A model generated the notes under the pieces. It was given only the letters and a program-made list of their open reading frames with translations. It searched no databases and was not told the origin of the DNA. This document shows positions 47,248 through 55,525 of a stretch of DNA of 64,000 nt, in pieces (position 1 is the first letter of the stretch; every line of letters starts with the position of its first letter). Made by a program: the position numbers and the translations under genes. Source of the DNA: Thermoplasmatota archaeon (GTDB taxonomy: Archaea; Thermoplasmatota; JAKEGO01); assembly GCA_028279595.1 (NCBI GenBank), contig JANQNK010000019.1, positions 33,965 to 97,964 on the forward strand, in the 5' to 3' direction.

Positions 47248-47408
47248 TTAACACGGTTACCACCGGGAACGATTATGGTGTATCAACCCCGAAAACACCG
47301 CCTATCGGGGCGTTTTTACCGGTCCATCGATCGCGATCCATTCCACGCCAGTACTTCGAAATGTGATATCTTTATAAGGATATGGGATGATTCGGATTCG
47401 GTGACGGT

Positions 47409-47984
47409 ATGGAAGGACCTCCGAAGGATGACGTAAAGGATGCTCCAAAGGAACCGCCGAGGGAACCTCCAAGGGACGAGGCCAAGGACCCGCCGCGGGA
47501 TGACAGACCTCCACGAGAGGAGGAGTACAAGGATACCGATAGATACAGGCACGACAGGGACAGCGAGTCCTGGGGCCGCGATGACGGTTACAGAAGGGAC
47601 AAGTACGACCGACCTCCCCAGAGAAGAGCGGAACCGATGGACCTGGGGGAGATCTTCACTTTCGACATGATCTCGAAGATGGTCGTCGCCGGTATCGTTC
47701 TGTTCTTCATCGGAGCTATAATCGCCTCAGCCTCTGTCAACACGGATTTCGGAGCCAGCACGAGCAAGCGCGAGGATGCCATGAACATGTTCAAGGCGGG
47801 GATAATCATCATGGAGATAGGGATGCTCTCTGCCGCGACCGCGCTCCTTGCTGGAGGGCTCCTCAACAAGGAGTTCGACCAGGGAATCCGGGAGAAGATG
47901 ATCTGGGTATCGGCTATCTTGATGATCGGGACCATACTGCTGGTCCTGTTCGGCCCGATGTCGATAATCGGTGTCTTCTTCTAG
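47409..47984 (+). CDS. Small membrane protein with charged Pro-rich cytosolic N-terminus
   Basis: 191 aa. Residues 1-75 are highly charged and Pro-rich (repeats of PPR, DDR and RDE), probably disordered. Three membrane helices follow: MVVAGIVLFFIGAIIAS, a central IIMEIGMLSAATALLAGGLL and IWVSAILMIGTILLVLFG. Spacing and residues match the 162-aa protein at 63129-63617, so the two are paralogues. TATA CTTTATAAGG at 47370-47379. I recognise no named family. Confidence 0.75.
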   Translation: MEGPPKDDVKDAPKEPPREPPRDEAKDPPRDDRPPREEEYKDTDRYRHDRDSESWGRDDGYRRDKYDRPPQRRAEPMDLGEIFTFDMISKMVVAGIVLFFIGAIIASASVNTDFGASTSKREDAMNMFKAGIIIMEIGMLSAATALLAGGLLNKEFDQGIREKMIWVSAILMIGTILLVLFGPMSIIGVFF

Positions 47985-48084
47985 TGCTGGATGGATGAAG
48001 AGTGAGAAGCCTATTGGTCAGCGGAAGCTCTGAATGGTATACCGATCGCTGAATAATATCGGTTGATATCCCTCGAATCGAACA

Positions 48085-49089
48085 CTAGTACCTTCCAACG
48101 GTAGCATCCACGGTGTATTCGTAGATGATCCCGCCAGCGATCCTTACATGGAGGTCGACGTTCCCGTCCAATTCGACGACGACGGACCAGTTTCCGCTCT
48201 CGCTCGCTATCGTTCCCAGGACGGTCTTGTCGGTGTCCGGATCGATGTCCTCAGAGGCCTGGGTCGACGATGTCCGGTCCCTCAGCAGGAGGAACCCGTC
48301 ACCATTGGACCCGCTCTCGATGTCGAAGTGGTAGACAAGCACATCCCAAGAGCCATACCGCGGATGGCCGTCCTCGTCCACGAGGAAACTGTCGTCGACA
48401 TCGACGACGGGCGAACCCGATGTTGAATGATAATCGGAATCGAAGAGGTCCCGGGCGCGATAGAAGTAGGTGTCTCCGGTGAATCCTGTCCCGAAGGATG
48501 ATAGCGTCATCGTGACCAGTGGAGCGTTCAAGGGGTCGGAGAGTTCCAGCCATCGGATCCATTTCGCCTTCGAATCGTAGTAGTAATCAAGATGGTAGCC
48601 GTCGGGGTTCTCTGCTTGGATCTTGAATACCACCGACTTAGAGCCGAACTTCGAATCCTCGAAACGGTCGGTGACGCGGGCCTCCCAGCCATCATGGCCC
48701 ATGAAATCGAACTGCCATTCCTTCCCCTTCTTCAGGGGGAACTGGAAGACGAACTGCTCCTCCCCGTTCTCGTAGACCGCCATGCCGTCCTTGGTCACGC
48801 GGCCGAGCATTGGATCGAGGTTCAGGACGGCATGGAGCTGTGCGTCATCCTCGTTGGCCGCTCCCAGCAGGTAATTGTTGTCGGAGTCCTCGCCGGAGAC
48901 GACTATACGCGTGATCACCTCGTCGAAGTCAGGTCCGTTGAACGTGTAGAGCCAGTATCTGCCGACCTCCCAGGTCGGTCTACCAACGCTATCGTCGTCA
49001 TCGTCGCTCGAACCGCCGAAGTCGCTGCAGCCTGCAAGAACCATCGCGAGGACGAGAACGAGCACGGTCGACTTGAACAAGGCAGCCAT
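48085..49089 (-). CDS. Putative lipoprotein
   Basis: 334 aa from the ATG at 49089, set by a TATA-like box (49112-49120). A hydrophobic signal ends in the lipobox LAGC, followed by a SSDDDDDS linker, so the mature protein should be lipid-anchored outside the membrane. The rest is beta-rich and begins PTWEVGRYWLYTFNG, with aromatic repeats such as KKGKEWQFDF and GYHLDYYYDS. The C-terminal part (DKTVLGTIASESGNWSVVVEL) resembles a small jelly-roll. No family recognised; binding role possible. Confidence 0.75.
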   Translation of the reverse strand: MAALFKSTVLVLVLAMVLAGCSDFGGSSDDDDDSVGRPTWEVGRYWLYTFNGPDFDEVITRIVVSGEDSDNNYLLGAANEDDAQLHAVLNLDPMLGRVTKDGMAVYENGEEQFVFQFPLKKGKEWQFDFMGHDGWEARVTDRFEDSKFGSKSVVFKIQAENPDGYHLDYYYDSKAKWIRWLELSDPLNAPLVTMTLSSFGTGFTGDTYFYRARDLFDSDYHSTSGSPVVDVDDSFLVDEDGHPRYGSWDVLVYHFDIESGSNGDGFLLLRDRTSSTQASEDIDPDTDKTVLGTIASESGNWSVVVELDGNVDLHVRIAGGIIYEYTVDATVGRY

Positions 49090-49140
49090 CGTCACTGCTA
49101 TGGCGCAGTGAGATAATACTTTTTCGCTCCCCTTCCACGA

Positions 49141-51411
49141 TCATCCGGTCGAGAGGAGCTCGCTCAGGTCCAGGATGTCGATGAATCCCCGCTTTTCAGC
49201 GTAGTACATGATCTGGCCCGATACGGCATCGACGACGACCGTCATAGTCCGCTCCGAGTTCATCGCGAAGACGGTATATTCAGTGACCTCGCCACTTGCT
49301 CCAGAGAGGGGCATAGGATAGACCGCTAGGATGCCCTGGCCCACGGTCGCGTTCTCGAAGGAGAAGTCATCGGACCCGCTCTCGAAGAGCTCGGGGTGGA
49401 CATGCTGGTATCCGTCGTAGTCGCCCAGCAGGTACATCCTGTGGACACATGTTTCGAAGGCGAAAACAGGTGGGACGTCATCGAGGGACTGGCTGAGTTC
49501 CACGTCCTCGTCTATGGCACCTTCGCTGTCATCAGTGACGCCGTCCTGGTTGCTTACCTCGATGTTGTAGAACTCGTCGGAGCCCCCCTCGCCGAAGGTC
49601 ATATTCCATACCTTATCCTTTCCAGTATGATTGTAAAGTGACAGGACATTGTACGCATCGGGATGGTTCGTCATATACTCTCTGAAATCGGAGTCCTGTG
49701 CCCAGGCGTCGTCGTAGGCGTCCTCGACCTGCCATATGTTCCCGCCGTGCTCTCTGAACCCATGATCGCCCTCCTTGTCGGGATCGACCAATGGCGCCAT
49801 CATGCTGTAGGACGCCACAGCGGTCCAGTTGTCAGGATCGTGCTTGTCCCATACATCTGTGTTCAATGATGTAATGAAATCACTCTCATCATCCGGAAGG
49901 TCCGTGGTCCCGACGGTGAAATCAGTCATCTTCTTGGTGTTCTCCGTGGTGGTGCTGGTCCCGTCGTCGCTCTGTGTGGTGTGTTTGAAGTACGTTCTGA
50001 CAGGATACGGATTCTCGTCCGCAAGCCAGTACTTGATGATCGGTGGGTCGTCCACGTCCTCGCCGTCGATGCTGACGATATTGATATCGAACTCGATGCA
50101 CGGGATGTATCCGATCTCCTCGACCTTGACGGCCTTGATGTCGACGGCTAGCCAATCGATCTCGACGGACCCGACGGTGATGTCGCCGTGGCTGGCGACG
50201 TCCAGGGTCTCGCCCTCGCCGATGTCGGACACATGGAGTGTGTTGTCCTCGGCCTGGACATGGGGGTATCCGACCATCTTGCCAGTGATGTGCTTCTCCT
50301 CCTGGATTATATCGCCAGCGGTAATGTCCCCGTCGGTGACATGAAGCTCCATCTTGATCGCCCGGTCCAGCGGAGCATAGATCCATGTGAAGGTCTTTCC
50401 ATTGATCGAACCCGTGATGGGCTGGTCTCCGTTGTTCTCTGTCTCGGCATAGGAACCGTCGTCCAGTTGCATCTCGAAGAGGGTGCGACGCTCGTAAACG
50501 GTATGGTTCTTGAGGAATCCGTCCTCGACGGGATCGGACTCCCCGTCGACGAATGCATCCACCGTTCCGCTGTAGGTAAGGTAGATGACCTTGACGGTAT
50601 CGTCGATCTGTACGATATCGCTCTGTTCGATCGTGAATAGCCCATCATTGTTCTGGATGGTCACATCGCCCTTGAGCGTGTAGCTGGCCCTGTCGCCGAT
50701 CATCTCCGGTTCCGGTGTGACGAGCAGCGGTTTCACGGTGATGATGATCTCGGCGGTGTCATCCGCACCCATCTCGTCCTTGACGGTGACCGTGATGGTC
50801 CGGTCCTGGGTGCTGGCAGTGTGTTTGATCTTGAAGTATCCCCTGAGCCAGGAGTGACCGTCCCCGCCGCCGCGCTCCTCCTTGCCGAGCTTCACGAACT
50901 CCTCATCAGGGTAGTCCCAGTCGTAGATCTTGATCCTGCCGTCGGGATCCGTACTGTTCCGTGCGGAGATCAGGATGACCTGGCCGTCGGTGGGGTCCGT
51001 GACGCTGCAATCTATGACCGCCTCAGGAGACTCGTTGCCCATCGGTACAAATAGGAGCGCTCCTACGACGATCGCAGCGATAAGCAATACGACCATCGAT
51101 TTCCCGTTCTTCGTGTGGAGGTAGGCGATCAATCCACCGTTCCCGCCGGAGCCTGCCTTCGCTGGCTGAGTACCGGTCGGTGTTCCCGCTGCCGCTCCCG
51201 CTGTAGGTCCGGCCGCTGCCGGTGGCGGGGCCGCCGCCTTGCCAACGGGCGCCGTCTCCTTCGCTGGCTCGGGTTTCGCGGGCTCCGGGGCCTTGGTCTC
51301 GGCCTTCTGCGCAATGCCGTTGTCGTTGTTCGAGAGGTCTATGGTGACCTCCTCGTCATGGAGGTCTATGACCTCCTCGTCACCGGCCGAGATCTTCAGG
51401 GGCGGGGCCAT
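49141..51411 (-). CDS. Membrane-anchored PKD-domain protein with Pro/Ala-rich cytosolic N-terminus
   Basis: 756 aa. The cytosolic segment (1-100) begins KISAGDEEVIDLHDEEVTIDL, then a Pro/Ala/Lys linker. The helix SMVVLLIAAIVVGALLFV (about 105-122) is followed by a PKD-like domain (SPEAVIDCSVTDP, ISARNSTDPDGRIKIYDWDY, TITVTVKDEMGADDTAEIIITV) and a long beta-rich acidic region. The C-terminal part (about 640-750) includes YTVFAMNSERTMTVVVDAVSG, resembling a PepSY-like segment. Same topology as the 439-aa protein at 29638. TATA near 51433-51442 gives a leaderless start. Confidence 0.75.
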   Translation of the reverse strand: MAPPLKISAGDEEVIDLHDEEVTIDLSNNDNGIAQKAETKAPEPAKPEPAKETAPVGKAAAPPPAAAGPTAGAAAGTPTGTQPAKAGSGGNGGLIAYLHTKNGKSMVVLLIAAIVVGALLFVPMGNESPEAVIDCSVTDPTDGQVILISARNSTDPDGRIKIYDWDYPDEEFVKLGKEERGGGDGHSWLRGYFKIKHTASTQDRTITVTVKDEMGADDTAEIIITVKPLLVTPEPEMIGDRASYTLKGDVTIQNNDGLFTIEQSDIVQIDDTVKVIYLTYSGTVDAFVDGESDPVEDGFLKNHTVYERRTLFEMQLDDGSYAETENNGDQPITGSINGKTFTWIYAPLDRAIKMELHVTDGDITAGDIIQEEKHITGKMVGYPHVQAEDNTLHVSDIGEGETLDVASHGDITVGSVEIDWLAVDIKAVKVEEIGYIPCIEFDINIVSIDGEDVDDPPIIKYWLADENPYPVRTYFKHTTQSDDGTSTTTENTKKMTDFTVGTTDLPDDESDFITSLNTDVWDKHDPDNWTAVASYSMMAPLVDPDKEGDHGFREHGGNIWQVEDAYDDAWAQDSDFREYMTNHPDAYNVLSLYNHTGKDKVWNMTFGEGGSDEFYNIEVSNQDGVTDDSEGAIDEDVELSQSLDDVPPVFAFETCVHRMYLLGDYDGYQHVHPELFESGSDDFSFENATVGQGILAVYPMPLSGASGEVTEYTVFAMNSERTMTVVVDAVSGQIMYYAEKRGFIDILDLSELLSTG

Positions 51412-51531
51412 GCGCCCACTTACGGACTGGGCCTATTTAATGATTGTGAAAAATCGTTCCTGATTTACCATGTACCCAGTGCGCTGAAAGTCGCGAAAAC
51501 ATGCCTTTCGATGCCATTTGGAGAGATCGCC

Positions 51532-52413
51532 CTAATCCTCGTCCTCGGCTATCGATATCCTCACTCCCGCGGTCGGTGATGGCGGGGGCGGTGGTGGAGG
51601 GGGTCTGAGAACGGGCGGACCCTCGTATACCTCGACCTCCTCGACGACTACGTCCTCATCGGCGAGCTCGACGACCTCGGCATAGGTCATCCTCTTGCGC
51701 GCCCGCAGGTTGTAGTCCTCTGCGTCCCCGTCGAGGGCGTTGATCATGTGGTACATCGATTCCAGGGCTTCCTCGGTCTTTCGCTTCTTCTTCTGGATCA
51801 TCGTCTTGCGGTAGCGGACGGCGTGAGGCTCGGCCCGGTTCAGGCGATCCCATTTCCTCGTCAGGGCCCTGGCCTTCTCGTGGTGCTCCCTGATCTCGGG
51901 CGGCTTCTCGAGGAGCCAGATCGCCTTGCTGAGACGGTCCCGCTCACCCCTCAGGTTCCTGAGCTTCGCGCCGAGGAGCTTGGTCGGTTCGGTATCGTAC
52001 TTCTTCGAGACCTTCACGATGGCCTTGTCCAGGCCAGCCACCTTGCCGACCAGCTCCCTGTGGACAGGCAGGTCCTCCTTGTTCATCGGGGGCGGCGGGA
52101 CACCCGGAGCCTCGGGGCCGCCGAGGAAGGGATACCCGCCCCGGTAGTAACCGATCATGAAGAAGAGGCCCGAGAAACCGAGAAGGCTCAGGGCCATGTT
52201 CGCCGCCGTAAGGGGCTTTCCGGGCGCGAGGGCCAGGAAGATGTAGATGACTCCCGATAGCATCAGCGAGAAGATGCAGGCCAGCATTATCCGCATGGGC
52301 CACTCGTCGTATGCGTCGACCTCGTTCTTTCCCGGGAACAGGGCCTGTACCACCGTGAACCCGGGGAGGAAGAATATCAGGACGATCGTCGGGATGACGA
52401 GGAGCTCCTCCAT
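51532..52413 (-). CDS. DUF1616-like membrane protein with coiled-coil and polyproline tail
   Basis: 293 aa. Four membrane helices in residues 1-95, beginning IPTIVLIFFLPGFTVVQALFPG, the DUF1616 signature. A cytosolic coiled region (about 115-245, for example AKLRNLRGERDRLSKAIWLLEK and RKTMIQKKKRKTEEALESMYHM) and a tail with eight consecutive prolines follow. It starts just after the OapC/ArvC-like gene (ribosome-binding site GGAGG within the end of that gene), so they should be co-translated. Function unknown. Confidence 0.78.
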   Translation of the reverse strand: MEELLVIPTIVLIFFLPGFTVVQALFPGKNEVDAYDEWPMRIMLACIFSLMLSGVIYIFLALAPGKPLTAANMALSLLGFSGLFFMIGYYRGGYPFLGGPEAPGVPPPPMNKEDLPVHRELVGKVAGLDKAIVKVSKKYDTEPTKLLGAKLRNLRGERDRLSKAIWLLEKPPEIREHHEKARALTRKWDRLNRAEPHAVRYRKTMIQKKKRKTEEALESMYHMINALDGDAEDYNLRARKRMTYAEVVELADEDVVVEEVEVYEGPPVLRPPPPPPPPSPTAGVRISIAEDED

Positions 52414-52416
52414 GCC

Positions 52417-52926
52417 TCATCGACCTCCGCCGAACAGCGATGGAAGGTAGATGAGATAGGTCCCGTCCTTCTGGATCACTATGGGGCTCTTCCTGAGAAG
52501 GCTCTCGAGGTCGATCTCGTAGACGCCGGATTCGACGATCCTGATCACCTCCGGGGTCTTCTTGGGAGTCTTGACCTTCCTTCTAGGGACCTTGCGCTCG
52601 AAGGACTCGTCGCCCCTCCGCTTCAGCTCGTCCACGGCCGTGTACCCCGACCTGATCTCCTCGGGTCGGACGGCGACCCATCCCTCACCCGATGGGAGGT
52701 CGTCCGATTCCGGAGCCGGTTCGAGGACGGAATTGTCGGTCAGGACCTTCTTCACGAGCTCGCGCATCTCCTCCTCGCTGGAACGCCTCATCTGGGAGAG
52801 GTCGCCATCCGAGAGGGGTGCCTGGGTGAAGAAGAACTTCGTGCCTCCGCATGAGGGACAGCCCTTGAGGATCTCCCTGCTCCCTTCGGGGAACACGGAC
52901 CCGCACTGGAGACACTGATGTGGCAT
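52417..52926 (-). CDS. OapC/ArvC-family zinc-ribbon protein
   Basis: 169 aa. N-terminal zinc ribbon CLQCGSVF and CPSCGGTKFFF (residues 5-32), an acidic linker, a basic segment (RKVPRRKVKTPKKTPE) and a conserved C-terminal domain (VIRIVESGVYEIDLESLLRKSPIVIQKDGTYLIYLPSLF) typical of COG3364. Relatives are linked to the OapA GTPase and, in haloarchaea, to extracellular vesicle formation. Neither OapA nor OapB lies in the window. Promoter at about 52949-52960; leaderless start. First gene of a two-gene unit with the DUF1616 protein. Confidence 0.8.
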   Translation of the reverse strand: MPHQCLQCGSVFPEGSREILKGCPSCGGTKFFFTQAPLSDGDLSQMRRSSEEEMRELVKKVLTDNSVLEPAPESDDLPSGEGWVAVRPEEIRSGYTAVDELKRRGDESFERKVPRRKVKTPKKTPEVIRIVESGVYEIDLESLLRKSPIVIQKDGTYLIYLPSLFGGGR

Positions 52927-52986
52927 ATCTGGAAATCCCCTTCAACTACATTAATTTATCATCCGTTCGGTCGCTCGGGGCGGCGG

Positions 52987-53265
52987 TCAGTGGGTTATCT
53001 CGAATGAACTGAAACCGCCCGACGGCTCCCGCCACTCGACGTTGAACAGTATGACCTGGGCCCTCGGGATGGATGTCCGGCAGTACGTGACGATCTCCTT
53101 GATCGTGGTCTCCTCTCCCTCGAAGAGTGCCTCGACATGACCATCTGGCATGTTCCTGACCCATCCTGTGAGGCCGAGGCGTTTCGCCTCCCTCTCGGTG
53201 TGCATCCTGAAGTACACTCCCTGCACGGTGCCGTGGAACTTGACGAGAGCAGCCCGGTCCGCCAT
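52987..53265 (-). CDS. acyP: Acylphosphatase
   Basis: 92 aa, the usual size. Hydrolyses acyl phosphates such as acetyl phosphate. FHGTVQGVYFRMHTEREAKR contains the phosphate-binding loop and catalytic Arg, and GWVRNMPDGHVEALFEGEE contains the catalytic Asn. It ends with SSFEITH. TATA-like CTTAAATAATCC near 53294-53304 lies back to back with the larB promoter. Confidence 0.95.
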   Translation of the reverse strand: MADRAALVKFHGTVQGVYFRMHTEREAKRLGLTGWVRNMPDGHVEALFEGEETTIKEIVTYCRTSIPRAQVILFNVEWREPSGGFSSFEITH

Positions 53266-53319
53266 ATCGATCCCCGTTCCGGATGGGTCCCGGATTATTT
53301 AAGGCTGATTCGGGAGACA

Positions 53320-53330
53320 GATTTTTATCC
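53320..53330 (+). promoter_or_regulatory. TATA box of larB
   Basis: GATTTTTATCC, 21-31 bases before the ATG at 53351. Leaderless start predicted. Confidence 0.6.
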
Positions 53331-53350
53331 CGGACGCACATTGCCGGACG

Positions 53351-54094
53351 ATGCAGGACATCTTGAAGAAGGTTAGGTCGGGCGAGATCGACATCGAGGA
53401 GGCCGAGGCCGCGCTCAAGCGGAGGATCCTCAGGGTGGGCGACTGCGGGAGACTGGACATCGAGAGGGACGGTCGGACCGGAATACCCGAGGTGGTCATC
53501 GCCGAGGGGAAGGACCCAAAACACACCGAGGAACTGGTCAGGAGCCTCTACGAGGAGACAGGGTTCGCCATGGTCACCAGGCTCGACCCGAAGGAGGCCC
53601 AGGACCTCATGGAGAGCGTCCCGATCGAGTACCACGACGACGCGCGGATAGGCGTCATCGGCAGCAGGGAGCCCTGCAGCGGAACGGTCGGTGTCCTGAC
53701 GGCAGGGACCTCGGACATTCCCGTGGCGGAGGAGGTCAAGGTAGTGGCGGAGTCGCTTGGATGCTCGACGATGACCGCCTACGACGTCGGCGTCGCAGGT
53801 ATACACCGGGTGACGGAGGCCCTCGAGGAGATGTCGGGGAAGGTCGACGTACTCGTCGTCGCGGCCGGCAGGGAGGGGGCACTCGCGTCGGTGGTCGCGG
53901 GACTGATGGACGTCCCGGTGATCGGTGTCCCCGTGTCGACGGGGTACGGTGCCGGCGGATCGGGGGAGTCCGCGCTCCTTTCGATGCTCCAGTCCTGTTC
54001 GCCGATAGTGACGGTGAACATCGATGCCGGAGTGATCGCGGGAATGATGGCGTACAAGATCGCCAGGCTCGCCGGGGACGGCAGTTCGACATAA
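53351..54094 (+). CDS. larB: LarB-like NCAIR-mutase-family protein (nickel-pincer cofactor synthesis)
   Basis: 247 aa. LarB carboxylates and hydrolyses nicotinic acid adenine dinucleotide in nickel-pincer cofactor synthesis. Signatures: the N-terminal RSGEIDIEEAEAAL, then GVLTAGTSDIPVAEEVKVVAE, AYDVGVAGIHRV, VVAAGREGALASVVAGL and STGYGAGGSGESALL. This arrangement separates LarB from PurE. LarC and LarE are not in the window. It is followed by thiM, which has its own promoter. Confidence 0.88.
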   Translation: MQDILKKVRSGEIDIEEAEAALKRRILRVGDCGRLDIERDGRTGIPEVVIAEGKDPKHTEELVRSLYEETGFAMVTRLDPKEAQDLMESVPIEYHDDARIGVIGSREPCSGTVGVLTAGTSDIPVAEEVKVVAESLGCSTMTAYDVGVAGIHRVTEALEEMSGKVDVLVVAAGREGALASVVAGLMDVPVIGVPVSTGYGAGGSGESALLSMLQSCSPIVTVNIDAGVIAGMMAYKIARLAGDGSST

Positions 54095-54105
54095 CGATAA
54101 AATAC
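54095..54105 (+). promoter_or_regulatory. TATA box of the thi operon
   Basis: CGATAAAATAC, with the start expected about 8 nt before the ATG at 54135. The leader is far too short for a TPP riboswitch. Confidence 0.5.
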
Positions 54106-54134
54106 CTGTAAGAGATGGAACAGGGAGGGCTAGG

Positions 54135-54914
54135 ATGGAACTCTACCGATCGATAGAACGGATACGCGAAACGAAGCCGTTGGTGCATCACCTGACCAAC
54201 TGGGTGACGATCTACGACTGCGCACAGATAACGAGGTCGGTCGGAGCGCTGCCGGTAATGGCGCACTCGAGACAGGACGCTGTCGAGATGGTCGGGATCG
54301 CGTCCGCACTCGTCCTCAACATAGGCACCCTGGACGACGAACTCGTCGACACGATGGTGCTAGTGGCAGAACGCGCGAAGGAACTGGGCACTCCCGTCGT
54401 CATGGACCCCGTCGGGGCGGGCGCGACCACTCCGAGGACGGAGGCTGCAAGACGTCTCCTCGACACCGGAGCGATAACCGTCATCAAGGGGAATGCTGGC
54501 GAGATCACGACCCTCGCAGGAGGGATCGCCGAGGTCCGCGGCGTGGAGTCGATGGCGGCCGAGGGCGCCGACTCCGCCGCAAAGATGCTCGCGAAGGAGG
54601 GGCACGTCGTCGCGATGACCGGTGCGGTGGACCACGTCACAGATGGCGAAAGGACGGCTCTCATCTCCAACGGCCACTCGCTGATGGGCGAGGTCGTTGG
54701 CACTGGATGCATGTCCGCCAGCGTGATCGGGGCGTTCATCGCTGTCGACCCCGACCCGTTCGAGGGAACGGTCAATGCTCTGGCATCATACGGTATCTCA
54801 GGGGAGAAAGGGGCAGAGGGTTCGCCGGCCCCGCTCGATTTCAAATCGAGGCTGATCGACGGGATGGCCTCGCTATCAAGGTCCGACATCGACATGATGA
54901 AGGTGGAGCGATGA
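54135..54914 (+). CDS. thiM: Hydroxyethylthiazole kinase
   Basis: 259 aa. Phosphorylates 4-methyl-5-hydroxyethylthiazole. Signatures: PLVHHLTNWVTIYDCA, LVLNIGTLDDELVD, PVVMDPVGAGATTPRTEAA, ITVIKGNAGEITTLAGG, and the catalytic VVGTGCMSASVIGAF with its Cys. First gene of thiM-thiE-thiC-thiL, each overlapping the next by 4 nt. The operon supplies thiamine diphosphate, the cofactor of PorAB at the start of the window. Confidence 0.95.
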   Translation: MELYRSIERIRETKPLVHHLTNWVTIYDCAQITRSVGALPVMAHSRQDAVEMVGIASALVLNIGTLDDELVDTMVLVAERAKELGTPVVMDPVGAGATTPRTEAARRLLDTGAITVIKGNAGEITTLAGGIAEVRGVESMAAEGADSAAKMLAKEGHVVAMTGAVDHVTDGERTALISNGHSLMGEVVGTGCMSASVIGAFIAVDPDPFEGTVNALASYGISGEKGAEGSPAPLDFKSRLIDGMASLSRSDIDMMKVER

Positions 54915-55525
54915 TCGGTGGCTACTACTTCATCACCGACCACGGACTATCCGAAAAGGGAATAATCAACGATGTCGAGGAGGCGATCGGCGGAGGCGCC
55001 CGGGTCGTCCAGTATCGCAACAAGTCGGGGACCTCGAGGACCCTGTACGAGGAGGCGTTGGCCCTCAGAAAGTTCTGCGCCGACTCCGACGTGCCGTTCA
55101 TCGTCAATGACAGACTGGACATCGCAATGGCGGTCGAGGCGGACGGTATCCACATCGGTCCCAAGGACATACCGATGTTCGCGATCAGGGACTCATACGA
55201 TGGGATCATCGGCAGGACCTGCTCCACGGTCGACGACGCGAAGCGTTACGCGGCCGAGGGAGCCGACTACCTGGGCGTGAGCCCGATATACTCCACGACG
55301 ACGAAGGACGACGCCGGGACGGCGGTCGGACCCGGGTTCATAACCGAGGTCCGGGGATCTGTCGACCTACCGTTGATCGCGATCGGGGGGATCACACTTG
55401 AGGACGTGCACGAGGTCATGTGGGCGGGCGCCGACGGCCTTTGCGCGATCTCCGCCACGGCGGGTAAGGATGTCAGATCGAAGGTCGCAGCCTTCGCAGA
55501 GGCGATAGGGAGGAAGAAGGAATGA
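54911..55525 (+). CDS. thiE: Thiamine-phosphate synthase
   Basis: 204 aa from the ATG at 54911, which overlaps the thiM stop (ATGA); the frame is open earlier only as a thiM shadow. Joins HMP diphosphate with thiazole phosphate. Signatures: GYYFITDHGLSEKG, ARVVQYRNKSGTSRTLYEEA, PFIVNDRLDIAMAVEADG, IHIGPKDIP, IIGRTCSTVDDAKRYAAEGA, YLGVSPIYSTTTKDDA and IAIGGI. Complete TIM barrel. Confidence 0.95.
   Translation: MIGGYYFITDHGLSEKGIINDVEEAIGGGARVVQYRNKSGTSRTLYEEALALRKFCADSDVPFIVNDRLDIAMAVEADGIHIGPKDIPMFAIRDSYDGIIGRTCSTVDDAKRYAAEGADYLGVSPIYSTTTKDDAGTAVGPGFITEVRGSVDLPLIAIGGITLEDVHEVMWAGADGLCAISATAGKDVRSKVAAFAEAIGRKKE

Noticed and set aside
54095..54134. TPP riboswitch before thiM
   Set aside because: Only about 10-40 transcribed bases precede the start codon, too few for the aptamer.
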